Under the pieces are notes generated by a model. It saw only the letters and a program-made list of their open reading frames with translations, had not been told where the DNA came from and did not search any database. 20,854 nucleotides of DNA, from positions 1 to 20,854 of the IMG/VR virus record IMGVR_UViG_3300024346_000637; one strand, 5' to 3'. The position numbers and the translations under genes are program-made. Shown piece after piece: positions 1 through 5,500 of the stretch. The stretch is from a virus. Every line of letters starts with the position of its first letter. Within the stretch, counting starts at the first letter, position 1.

Positions 1-15
1 GACTGCAATCTTCAT
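1..15 (-). CDS. start of a gene cut by the left edge
   Basis: An ATG at 15-13 overlaps the TGA stop of the upstream 59-aa gene as ATGA, the same coupling seen at most junctions of this leftward operon. Only five codons (MKIAV) lie inside the window, so nothing can be said about function. The call rests on the coupling pattern alone. Confidence 0.35.
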
Positions 16-191
16 TTCTTTTCTACCTGTGGTTTTCTAGAAATGCTTTGAAATGCTGGCTGTTGCGGCTCTTTATAACCACAACTTAAACCGTGTTTAT
101 TTGCTTCATGCAAACCAGAATATGCCCAATTACAAAGCGTGCATACATAATATGGTGAATTACCAAGCGCATCTAGTTTACGTTCAATCAT
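12..191 (-). CDS. small Cys/His protein (59 aa), possibly zinc-binding
   Basis: Fifty-nine codons start with an ATG at 191-189, overlapping the RusA stop as ATGA, and end with TGA at 14-12. A purine-rich GGAAAAAG precedes the start. The protein carries C17-x2-C20, H28, H33 and C37, a spacing that could bind one zinc ion, followed by a polar tail rich in Gln and Lys. It has no membrane segment or signal peptide. It lies downstream of the Holliday-junction resolvase in the leftward early operon. I do not recognise the family; the zinc-binding idea is inference from residue spacing. Confidence 0.6.
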   Translation of the reverse strand: MIERKLDALGNSPYYVCTLCNWAYSGLHEANKHGLSCGYKEPQQPAFQSISRKPQVEKK

Positions 192-610
192 TCTTTTTCC
201 TTAATTAAAATATCTACACCTGCATTTATTGCGTAGCGTTTGGTTGAGTGCAAATCCACCACCTGGTCATCATCTTCATAGACGATACCGTTCATGCCAT
301 CCATGAAAGATTTCACAACATTGTCCAGGTCTGGTTTCTTGCATGGCCTCTCCAAGCCACTTAAACAGGCCTCAGTGCGCTTTTTAGAGTAAGACTGTGG
401 CACAGGTAGCCTGACGTAAATAAAAGCCTCTAGCGCCGTTTTAAACGGTTCGCTGCTGCCCATTGCTTGCAAGGCGTAAAAACGAATCTGATCTTCATAG
501 CTGGCTGTGGCTGCATCGGTGTAGGTTTTAACAAAGTTTCCCCGTCTGGCAAAGCGTGGTCGCCCCTTCCCGCGAGGTTGGCCTGGCACTTCAAAGCAAA
601 TTTGCATCAT
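188..610 (-). CDS. rusA: RusA-family Holliday junction resolvase
   Basis: This 140-aa protein matches RusA endonucleases, which act as dimers to cut four-way DNA junctions during phage recombination and to debranch DNA before packaging. The N-terminus has the GKGRPRF segment near residues 14-20 typical of the family. The acidic active site is clear: KPDLDNVVK gives D94, D96 and K100, and YEDDDQVV gives D115. The spacing between these residues equals that of E. coli RusA D70, D72, K76 and D91. Length is close to the usual 120-140 aa. It begins with two consecutive ATG codons; the first overlaps the upstream stop as ATGA. It is a late member of the leftward replication operon, and its substrates would be junctions made by the recombination cassette encoded rightward at 4.8-7.1 kb. 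Confidence 0.93.
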   Translation of the reverse strand: MMQICFEVPGQPRGKGRPRFARRGNFVKTYTDAATASYEDQIRFYALQAMGSSEPFKTALEAFIYVRLPVPQSYSKKRTEACLSGLERPCKKPDLDNVVKSFMDGMNGIVYEDDDQVVDLHSTKRYAINAGVDILIKEKE

Positions 611-819
611 TTCAATGCCCTAATTTTGGTGTGAATCATTACTGTGATGCCGGGAAAATCCTGTTCCAATTCTTGAAACCGTTGCACCAAGTAATCCCGT
701 CTGCCCTGTTTCTGGGCCTGGTCGCCACCAGCTAACGCCATCTGTGCATACGTCTGGGTCAATGTCTCCAACCAGGCCAAGTGCGGTTGTAATGTCAGCG
801 TAGGTGTGATTGTGTCCAT
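607..819 (-). CDS. small phage protein (70 aa), overlaps another ORF out of frame
   Basis: This 70-aa frame ends with TGA overlapping the RusA ATG (ATGA), as expected for translational coupling. The central part is predicted to be helical, with Leu, Ala, Gln and Glu heptad-like spacing, and the segment around TYAQMALAGG resembles small phage proteins found beside RusA. Its first 200 bases lie inside the coding part of the 80-aa ORF 620-862 in another frame, so the N-terminal 15-20 residues are less trustworthy. The start ATG at 819 has no strong ribosome binding site. Function unknown. Confidence 0.55.
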   Translation of the reverse strand: MDTITPTLTLQPHLAWLETLTQTYAQMALAGGDQAQKQGRRDYLVQRFQELEQDFPGITVMIHTKIRALK

Positions 820-862
820 CTCGCACTTCGTCTAGCAGTTTGTGGGCGTAAAAATAATTCAT
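620..862 (-). CDS. small phage protein (80 aa), overlaps 70-aa ORF
   Basis: The ATG at 862 overlaps the stop of the upstream 160-aa gene as ATGA, so the start is well supported. The first 35 residues (beginning MNYFYAHKLLDEVRDG) look like a genuine helical phage protein with an HKLLDEVR-type helix. The C-terminal half, rich in Trp, Pro, Ser and His, looks like an out-of-frame shadow of the 70-aa ORF at 607-819. Either both genes are real and overlap by about 200 bases, or a single protein is made after a frameshift in this stretch. Function unknown. Confidence 0.5.
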   Translation of the reverse strand: MNYFYAHKLLDEVRDGHNHTYADITTALGLVGDIDPDVCTDGVSWWRPGPETGQTGLLGATVSRIGTGFSRHHSNDSHQN

Positions 863-1341
863 GTTGGATTAAAAGAATCAAAAACTTCTCGGTAATCAAA
901 ATTCTGTTTGAAACATTGTTCAATTGTTGTCATGGAATCACTGCGCCCAATTACTTCGCCGTTATAGGTAAAAACTTTGTCTGGGCTTTGTATTTTGTTT
1001 TGTGAAAAAAGCCTACCATATTCAGTTACTCGCCACATTCCTGAGTGTTTTAATTCTTCCTTTTTATTTGTATCGTTGCGTTCCACCATATCCCACCAGC
1101 GCAGGGTTGGCAATTGATTTGATCTTAATACCCAGGTTGGCGCAGTGTTTGGCACATCAACCCATTCTGTTCCTTTTGATGCAAGCCAAATCAATGAGCG
1201 TGCCATTGTGCTGTTAATGCCCCTAGGATAAATCTTGCCCCATCGGTCACATACGGGGCAATGTCCACCATCGTTTTTGATAGTGTCATCCCATTCTGAT
1301 TTTAATATCGCCAATTCGATGCCGTAATTTTGATTTTTCAC
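859..1341 (-). CDS. phage protein with CPVC motif (160 aa), GTG start
   Basis: The reading frame is open upstream to 1464, but that extension lies wholly inside the preceding gene in another frame. The likely start is GTG at 1341-1339, which overlaps the upstream TGA stop (GTGA) and has AGGAG five bases before it. The protein has one HCPVC cluster (H27, C28, C31), then a segment around residues 40-115 ending in GMWRVTEYGRLF that resembles the wing of a winged-helix fold. The last 45 residues are polar. I believe this is a widespread phage hypothetical family near RusA; its job is not known. Nucleic-acid binding is inference only. Confidence 0.75.
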   Translation of the reverse strand: MKNQNYGIELAILKSEWDDTIKNDGGHCPVCDRWGKIYPRGINSTMARSLIWLASKGTEWVDVPNTAPTWVLRSNQLPTLRWWDMVERNDTNKKEELKHSGMWRVTEYGRLFSQNKIQSPDKVFTYNGEVIGRSDSMTTIEQCFKQNFDYREVFDSFNPT

Positions 1342-1589
1342 CACGGCTCCTTGTTGTACCAAGTGCTGACGGGCGGCAGGCCAGGACTGTCCTTGTCTGC
1401 CAGATATTGCTGGTAGGTTTTGGTGTTGCCAACCTTTGGCTGCTGCCACTGGTGATGGCTGCATTTCGGTAGCTGCCCATCAATCCGCACGCTCCAGCGG
1501 CTATTGCAACCGTCTACGCTGCAAAGCAAATCTGATTTGCCACCATCCAGCGGCTCTTTCACTGGCATCAATTGATTCTTAAAAGTCAT
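1338..1589 (-). CDS. small zinc-finger-like protein (83 aa)
   Basis: The ATG at 1589 overlaps the stop of the DUF1376 gene (ATGA), and its own TGA overlaps the next GTG start, so it is locked into the operon on both sides. Residues C23-x4-C28, then C43-x-H45-H46, could form a zinc site. The region between, NSRWSVRIDGQ, looks like a short beta hairpin. The C-terminus is basic and polar with no membrane segment. Small putative zinc proteins next to phage replication initiators are common, but I cannot name a function. Confidence 0.72.
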   Translation of the reverse strand: MTFKNQLMPVKEPLDGGKSDLLCSVDGCNSRWSVRIDGQLPKCSHHQWQQPKVGNTKTYQQYLADKDSPGLPPVSTWYNKEPW

Positions 1590-2332
1590 GATTTACCCCG
1601 ATTGTCGTACTGTCCTTCAACCACTTTGAGAAAGTTGGTGGGTTGAATCAACCAATCGAAATTGCTTTTCCACTGCCGCCCAGCCGTTCTGCCACACAAA
1701 AAATCAGATTTGTGAACCTTGCTAAAAATGTCTTGAAAAATCTTTAGGCCATCCTCGGCAGTCTCCAAGTGGTCTTCCGCATCCACTTCACGCCAACGGC
1801 TGACCAGGTGCTTTTTGCGCTTGTCGTTCAACATCATCACTCTAGGCAATGTTGGACATTCTTGGTGGTACAGCGCCAGCAGCTTGTCTGTAGGACAGGC
1901 AATGCGGCTCGGCATCGGGTCTAAACCATCGGTTTTGACAAGTATGGTATCTATTGGCTTATGGGTTATGTGTAATGTGTTATGTGTAGCATTGCCTTTG
2001 GATTGCGTTCGCAATGCGTCCGCATCCCAACGGGCTCTTGCACTCTCAGACGCCTTTCGGCTCTTGTCGCCAGCTTTAGCAATTTCTCGTTGTACACGAT
2101 CTGAAACCCATCCTGTTTCTGTGCAAATAAAAAACTCTTGCAATACGATGGCAATGCTTTCGCAATGCGTTCGCATCCGAATGTTTCGGGCAACTTCGTT
2201 AATTTCTTTGGGAATTGGCTTTTCGTGAAGATAAATCCAATCAAGCATACGCCTGTACGCTAAATCTTCAATCTCAGAAAGATGCCCTGTGTGTGACTGA
2301 TAGTCACCAATGTTGAACTGGTAATAGTGCAA
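1586..2332 (-). CDS. DUF1376 (YdaU-like) phage replication protein
   Basis: The N-terminal 90 residues beginning HYYQFNIGDYQSHTG are a clear DUF1376 domain, found in phage replication or replisome-organiser proteins. A low-complexity linker (around NATHNTLHITHKP) follows, then a C-terminal region of about 100 aa ending in a segment (FDWLIQPTNFLKVVEG) of the kind seen at the C-terminus of phage O-like replication proteins. The frame is open to a TTG at 2446, which would give 286 aa. I prefer TTG at 2332 because DUF1376 proteins usually start at MHYYQ and because TAAGG lies six bases upstream. The linker DNA holds tandem and palindromic repeats that may be a replication origin. It is the first large gene behind the HTH regulator. 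Confidence 0.85.
   Translation of the reverse strand: MHYYQFNIGDYQSHTGHLSEIEDLAYRRMLDWIYLHEKPIPKEINEVARNIRMRTHCESIAIVLQEFFICTETGWVSDRVQREIAKAGDKSRKASESARARWDADALRTQSKGNATHNTLHITHKPIDTILVKTDGLDPMPSRIACPTDKLLALYHQECPTLPRVMMLNDKRKKHLVSRWREVDAEDHLETAEDGLKIFQDIFSKVHKSDFLCGRTAGRQWKSNFDWLIQPTNFLKVVEGQYDNRGKS
1960..1987. repeat. four 7-bp tandem repeats inside the replication gene
   Basis: The + strand reads TATGGGT, TATGTGT, AATGTGT, TATGTGT in perfect 7-base register (ACACATA on the coding strand). The array encodes the Thr/His/Asn-rich linker of the DUF1376 protein. A 7-bp period does not follow codon periodicity, so selection on the protein alone does not explain it. It may be part of an origin of replication. 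Confidence 0.7.
2002..2176. repeat. ATGCG/ATTGCG palindromes, candidate origin iterons
   Basis: Three near-perfect palindromes occur here: ATTGCG-TT-CGCAAT at 2002-2015, ATGCG-TC-CGCAT at 2014-2025 (overlapping the first) and ATGCG-TT-CGCAT at 2165-2176. The 17-base sequences GCAATGCGTCCGCATCC (2011-2027) and GCAATGCGTTCGCATCC (2163-2179) differ at one position. A further GCAATGC lies at 2151-2157. They sit in the coding region of the replication protein, as lambda iterons sit inside gene O. Initiator binding is inference. Confidence 0.5.
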
Positions 2333-2432
2333 TTTTGACCTTACTTCATTGGCCTGCTTCACAAAAAGGAGAACATCGGCAGAAGGGTGAAGAATCCTCT
2401 TTTCCCCCGCTAAGGGTAGCCGCTGTTCAAAA

Positions 2433-2627
2433 TTATAGCTTACCAAACCACTCAGGCCTGCTAGCCTGTAGCTGCGCCAGCCTTGCGTTTGGCATTTTGC
2501 GCCATTGCGCTACAGCAGGAGGTGTCACGCCCAGCAGACGGGCCAGGGCTGACTTGCTGCCTGCTTTCTGGATAGCCGTTGCCAAGGTTGCATCGTGCGC
2601 TTTTTTCAATTGTTCAAGGGTTTGCAT
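2433..2627 (-). CDS. Cro/YdaS-like helix-turn-helix regulator (64 aa)
   Basis: The protein contains a textbook HTH: GSKSALARLLGVTPPAVAQWRK, residues 23-44, with Ala and Gly at the turn and Gln/Trp in the recognition helix. The short tail (LAQLQASRPEWFG) resembles that of Cro and YdaS-type phage regulators. It is the promoter-proximal gene of the leftward operon, opposite a rightward operon, which is where a Cro-like switch protein belongs. Its operators are probably in the 2628-2801 divergent region. The start ATG at 2627 lies 14 bases after an AAGGAAAAGG stretch, a rather long spacing. No partner CI-type repressor is seen in the window. Confidence 0.82.
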   Translation of the reverse strand: MQTLEQLKKAHDATLATAIQKAGSKSALARLLGVTPPAVAQWRKMPNARLAQLQASRPEWFGKL

Positions 2628-2686
2628 CCGCGCATTTTATACCTTTTCCTTAACATCTTATATACATTAAAGTTGTGTTTTTTGCG

Positions 2687-2711
2687 TTTTATATAACAAT
2701 TCTATATAAAA
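2687..2711. repeat. 9-bp perfect inverted repeat, possible operator
   Basis: TTTTATATA at 2687-2695 and TATATAAAA at 2703-2711 are exact reverse complements separated by seven bases (ACAATTC). The position in the divergent promoter region suggests an operator for the HTH protein, although an AT-rich palindrome of this kind can also arise by chance. Confidence 0.5.
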
Positions 2712-2728
2712 ATATCTTAAAAAAAGGC

Positions 2729-2755
2729 TTGTGACGTTAAGAAAACGCTTATAAT
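2729..2755 (+). promoter_or_regulatory. candidate rightward early promoter
   Basis: A perfect -10 hexamer TATAAT lies at 2750-2755. The best -35 is TTGTGA at 2729-2734, with a short 15-base spacer, so the promoter may be weak or need an activator. Transcription would start near 2762, about 40 bases before the first gene. The CGTT-N5-AACG dyad lies in the spacer, a good place for repressor control. Confidence 0.55.
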
Positions 2756-2801
2756 TACATCAATCCCCAACGCATCGTAAGGGGTATTTTTAGGAAACAT
2801 C

Positions 2802-3059
2802 ATGACAACATTTCAAAAAGCATTAGACAAATTGCCCGATGGCACAGGCTTTGATGCCTACAGTCATAAGACAGTGGAAGACCTCTGCTGGATATGCCTA
2901 CATGAACTTGATCTACACGCAGAAGGCGAACATTTTGTGCCGATAACACTTCGTAAAAAGTACCTGGCCTTTAACAAAAAATTTGGCTTTTACGTCAATG
3001 AAGCACAAGAAATGTTTAACGCTGGCAAAAGCGTAACCCAAGCAGACTGCTACATCTAA
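2802..3059 (+). CDS. hypothetical early protein (85 aa)
   Basis: This is the first gene of the rightward operon, behind a TTAGGA ribosome binding site six bases from the ATG. The 85-aa protein is mixed-charge and soluble, with a cluster of Cys, Trp and His near residues 27-40 (VEDLCWICLHELDLHAEG) that might bind metal, and an aromatic segment around FNKKFGFYVNEAQ. I do not recognise a family. First genes of rightward phage early operons are often host-takeover or regulatory proteins, but nothing in the sequence shows that here. Confidence 0.75.
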   Translation: MTTFQKALDKLPDGTGFDAYSHKTVEDLCWICLHELDLHAEGEHFVPITLRKKYLAFNKKFGFYVNEAQEMFNAGKSVTQADCYI

Positions 3060-3066
3060 TCACAAC

Positions 3067-3080
3067 GGGGCTTCGGCCCC
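3067..3080 (+). other. GGGGC-TTCG-GCCCC hairpin before the DUF932 gene
   Basis: A perfect 5-bp G+C stem closes a C(UUCG)G tetraloop, the most stable RNA tetraloop class. It lies between genes, 13 bases before the next ATG and just upstream of its purine-rich ribosome binding site. No U-tract follows, so it is not a standard intrinsic terminator. A sister hairpin lies at 4064-4077. Confidence 0.75.
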
Positions 3081-3093
3081 AGAAAGAAACATC

Positions 3094-4056
3094 ATGGCAC
3101 ATCTCATCGAAAACAACGAAATCACCGGCAAGGCAGAAATTGCCTATGTCAACAAAAAGCCTTGGCATGGCCTGGGGCAGCAGCTTACCGCTGACGCACC
3201 CATTGAGGTATGGCGCAAAGAGGCGGGGCTAAATTGGGAGGCGCAAACTTCTCCGGTGTTGTTCCAGCACAATGGCGACACTAAGCTGGTTAAAAACCAA
3301 CACGTCATCTACCGCAATGACACTGGCACTGCCTTGGGAATTGTGTCCCATCGCTACAAGGTGCATCAACCAAGTGATGTGCTGGACTTTTTTAACACGC
3401 TAGTGCAGTCTGCTGGCTTTACCTTAGAAGTCGCTGGCGCAATCAAAGGCGGCAAGCGCATCTGGGCACTGGCAAACGTCAACAAAGAGTCAGTCGTACT
3501 GCATGACGATGCCGTTAAGGGCTATTTGCTGCTCAGTACATCATTTGACGGCACTACGGCAACTGTAGGGCAGTTCACCAGCATCAGAGTTGTTTGTAAC
3601 AACACGCTATCGGCGGCTGATACAGAGACTGCGCCTAGCCGGGTCATGCTTACACATGGCACTGACTTTGATGCCAGCATCATGCGTGACCGTTTAGGGC
3701 TAATTGTTGGCGGCTTTGACGGCATGATGGACAAGTACCGGGCTTTTGCCAAGGCTGATGTGTCTAGCCAATACGCCAAGAATTTCATCAACCAACTATT
3801 CCCAGCCATGCTAGACCCTGAGACACAAACGCTAAAAGAGTCACGGGGCTACAAACGGGTTTTGCAATTGTTTGATGGTGCTGGCCTTGGCGCATCAGAG
3901 CAGGGCGTCTACGGCACTCGCTGGGGCTTGCTTAATGCCGTTACTCAGTACATCGACCATGAGCGTGGACACAATGTAGATACCCGCATGAATAACGCTT
4001 GGTTTGGCAATGGCAACCGCATGAAGTCGGAAGCCGAGTCTCTTTTACTTGCTTAA
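3094..4056 (+). CDS. DUF932 phage/plasmid-like protein (TIGR03299 type)
   Basis: The 320-aa sequence matches the DUF932 family found on phages and plasmids. It begins with MAHLIENNEITGKAEIAYV and PWHGLGQQL, continues with the conserved WxAQTSPV-like region near residues 48-55 and YRNDTGTALGIVSHRYKVHQP around 72-92, and has a central TSFDGTTAT and R(I)VVCNNTLS near residues 150-170, which are family hallmarks. Length is normal. The biochemical role of the family is not established; on phages it often lies near recombination or DNA-metabolism genes, as here. The ribosome binding site is weak (AGAAAG) and a UNCG hairpin lies just upstream, so expression may be set at the RNA level. Confidence 0.85.
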   Translation: MAHLIENNEITGKAEIAYVNKKPWHGLGQQLTADAPIEVWRKEAGLNWEAQTSPVLFQHNGDTKLVKNQHVIYRNDTGTALGIVSHRYKVHQPSDVLDFFNTLVQSAGFTLEVAGAIKGGKRIWALANVNKESVVLHDDAVKGYLLLSTSFDGTTATVGQFTSIRVVCNNTLSAADTETAPSRVMLTHGTDFDASIMRDRLGLIVGGFDGMMDKYRAFAKADVSSQYAKNFINQLFPAMLDPETQTLKESRGYKRVLQLFDGAGLGASEQGVYGTRWGLLNAVTQYIDHERGHNVDTRMNNAWFGNGNRMKSEAESLLLA

Positions 4057-4063
4057 ACATTAC

Positions 4064-4077
4064 GGGGCTACGGCCCC
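4064..4077 (+). other. GGGGC-TACG-GCCCC hairpin before the 49-aa gene
   Basis: The stem is the same as at 3067-3080, but the loop is UACG instead of UUCG, so the only change is at the free position of the UNCG rule. It lies eight bases after the DUF932 stop and 14 bases before the next ATG, just upstream of an AAAGGA ribosome binding site. No U-tract follows it. Confidence 0.75.
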
Positions 4078-4091
4078 ATAAAGGATGCATT

Positions 4092-4241
4092 ATGGAAGAC
4101 TATGACGAAGACGTAGCGGCTTATATGTCTAACGACAGCGAGCCTTGCGACACAGATATTTGCCCAGCTTGCGAAGGCAGCGGCGAAGGCGAGTTTGATG
4201 GTGCCGTGTGTCATACCTGTCGTGGCAGAGGTGAGGCATGA
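4092..4241 (+). CDS. tiny DnaJ-type zinc-motif protein (49 aa)
   Basis: The ATG at 4092 has AAAGGA six bases upstream. The protein is acidic at its N-terminus and carries two CxxCxGxG motifs, CPACEGSG (C24, C27) and CHTCRGRG (C40, C43), as in the cysteine-rich domain of DnaJ. One zinc would be held by the four cysteines. There is no J domain. Similar stand-alone repeats occur in other phages and plasmids. It ends with TGA overlapping the next ATG. Role unknown; protein or nucleic-acid binding is possible. Confidence 0.78.
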   Translation: MEDYDEDVAAYMSNDSEPCDTDICPACEGSGEGEFDGAVCHTCRGRGEA

Positions 4242-4447
4242 ATTGGCTGGCGGCTGGGCTAGTCGCTTTAGTAATGTCAGCAGCTTACTTGCTGGATGGC
4301 CCATCTGAGCATGAGGCACGGGTAGATACGGTAGAGGAAAAAATCCAGCGGCTCTGTGGAGAAAACGCAGGCTGGAAAATGTTAGACGATAAATCAATAC
4401 AGTGCTTTACGCATCGTGGGCACAAAACCAAAAAGGTGCAATTATGA
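4238..4447 (+). CDS. small single-pass membrane protein (69 aa)
   Basis: Residues 3-19 (WLAAGLVALVMSAAYLL) form one membrane segment or an uncleaved signal anchor. A charged stretch follows, then a small domain with two Cys (in LCGENAGW and IQCFTHRGHKT) that could form a disulfide if it lies outside the cytoplasm. It is coupled to its neighbours by ATGA on both sides. The C-terminal CGENAGW...CFTHRGHKT pattern resembles a small protein I have seen in many Burkholderiales phages; its role is not known. Confidence 0.75.
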   Translation: MNWLAAGLVALVMSAAYLLDGPSEHEARVDTVEEKIQRLCGENAGWKMLDDKSIQCFTHRGHKTKKVQL

Positions 4448-4641
4448 AAATTGACGCAACCATTGAAGAAATAAACAAAATTGCTAATCGTGCCTATGCC
4501 GGGGCTAATCCTGCTGACAGGTTGGCATTTGAGAATGGAATGTTGATAAGTGCTTTACGGGAAATGTCCTGCTTGCTGGATAACGCTAAAGATCATTGCA
4601 AGCAGTTGGAAATTGAATTAATGCATAAGGACAACACATGA
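4444..4641 (+). CDS. hypothetical helical protein (65 aa)
   Basis: The frame is open from 4402, but the ATG at 4444 overlaps the previous stop as ATGA and is the better start. The product is mostly alpha-helical, with a Leu/Ile/Met-rich segment near residues 34-45 (GMLISALREMSCLL) and a charged tail. It ends four bases inside the next gene (ATGA). I do not recognise a family. Confidence 0.7.
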   Translation: MKIDATIEEINKIANRAYAGANPADRLAFENGMLISALREMSCLLDNAKDHCKQLEIELMHKDNT

Positions 4642-4820
4642 CAAGCATATTGATTCACAGGGTTAAAACTTTGATAATAAAAGAGCCATCTAGTTTAGAC
4701 GGCGCTGTTGCAGTGTTTTGGACACGCAAAATATTTGTGACTGACACAGACGGTCATAAAACAGAGATTACTTTGTTTGCCGACAACGAAGAATCATTAG
4801 AAATAAAGGAATTGACATGA
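4638..4820 (+). CDS. hypothetical beta-rich protein (60 aa)
   Basis: A 60-aa protein coupled by ATGA at both ends. Alternating hydrophobic residues (SILIHRVKTLIIKE, AVAVFWTRKIFVTD, TEITLFAD) suggest a small beta sheet. No membrane segment or catalytic motif is visible. It lies directly before the annealing-protein gene. Function unknown. Confidence 0.7.
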   Translation: MTSILIHRVKTLIIKEPSSLDGAVAVFWTRKIFVTDTDGHKTEITLFADNEESLEIKELT

Positions 4821-5386
4821 ACAATTTACAAGATTTAAGGAAACCATTTCCCGATCATCAAATTAGCTATTTGCCAAAAGGCGGTACAAAATTAGCATAC
4901 GTAGGCCATGCAGCTTTGACTGACCGACTGTTGGACGTTGACCCTGGCTGGACATGGGAGCCGCTGGCAATGAGTCCTCACGGCTTGCCTGTGATGGACG
5001 ATTTGGGCGGTATGTGGATACGTTTGACAGTGTGCGGTGTTACCAGGCTTGGCTACGGGCACGCTGGCAACAAGCAAGGCGGTGACGCCATCAAAGAAAT
5101 CATTGGTGATGCCCTGCGAAATGCAGCTATGCGATTTGGCGCTGCATTAGAGTTGTGGCATAAGGGCGATTTGCATCTGGATGCAGCAGACGATAGCAAT
5201 CCACTAGACATTACTGATCATTTATTGGCAATTGAGGGCAGCGGCAACAGCGAACAATTAGCAACGCTTTACAAAGATGCGTTGGCTGCTTGTGAAGGAA
5301 ACCAGGTGCTGCAAACCAAAGTTATTGCAGCAAAAAAAGCCAGAATTGACAAAGCTAAACAGGAACAAATAAATAAACAAAACTAA
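4817..5386 (+). CDS. putative Rad52/Sak-like single-strand annealing protein
   Basis: The 189-aa product has the layout of phage Rad52-like annealing proteins. YVGHAALTDRLLDVDPGWTWEPL (residues 28-50) corresponds to the first strand-helix unit. GGMWIRLTVCGVTRLGYG (64-81) forms the beta sheet. GGDAIKEIIGDALRNAAMRFG (88-108) closely resembles the Rad52 signature in which a GDALK/R helix leads to an RxFG turn. The C-terminal 60 residues are charged and helical. Such proteins coat and anneal single strands made by a partner exonuclease; that partner (6292-6900) and an SSB-like protein lie just downstream. AAGGA lies six bases before the ATG, which overlaps the upstream stop. The exact subfamily is inference. 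Confidence 0.65.
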   Translation: MNNLQDLRKPFPDHQISYLPKGGTKLAYVGHAALTDRLLDVDPGWTWEPLAMSPHGLPVMDDLGGMWIRLTVCGVTRLGYGHAGNKQGGDAIKEIIGDALRNAAMRFGAALELWHKGDLHLDAADDSNPLDITDHLLAIEGSGNSEQLATLYKDALAACEGNQVLQTKVIAAKKARIDKAKQEQINKQN

Positions 5387-5390
5387 GCGA

Positions 5391-5500
5391 GGCATGGTTC
5401 GGCTAGGCAGGGCTGGGCAAGGCGCGGCAGGGCTCGGCAAGGCGCGGTTGGGCAAGGCGCGGCCTAGCGGGGCCGGGCTAGGCAAGGCAAGGCAAGGTAA
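5391..5500 (+). repeat. GGCNN pentamer array, block 1 (22 units)
   Basis: Twenty-two consecutive 5-base units run without any insertion or deletion. Eighteen begin with exact GGC, three with GGT and one with AGC; the last two bases vary (AA, GC, TA, AG, CG and others). The period of five rules out selection as a codon repeat. All G-runs are on the + strand, the mRNA strand of this operon. The first unit starts five bases after the annealing-protein stop codon. Confidence 0.9.

Larger units (their letters stand above)
2628..2801. promoter_or_regulatory. divergent AT-rich control region between the two early operons
   Basis: This 174-bp stretch separates the leftward HTH gene from the rightward operon and is much richer in A and T than its flanks. 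It must hold promoters for both directions. The rightward promoter and an inverted repeat are listed separately. GCGTTTT occurs at 2684-2690 on the + strand and inverted at 2742-2748, and CGTT-N5-AACG lies at 2735-2747; either could be regulator half-sites. I could not place a convincing leftward promoter. Confidence 0.7.

Noticed and set aside
1342-1464. N-terminal extension of the 160-aa gene
   Set aside because: It lies wholly in another frame of the 83-aa zinc-finger-like gene, and the GTG at 1341 has AGGAG at the right distance.
2333-2446. N-terminal extension of the DUF1376 protein from TTG 2446
   Set aside because: The 38 extra residues have no family likeness, the start would overlap the HTH gene, and a better ribosome binding site fits TTG 2332.
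2765-2784. CCCC...GGGG stem as a third member of the UNCG hairpin set
   Set aside because: It has a 12-base interior and no UNCG loop, so it is mentioned only as a looser parallel.
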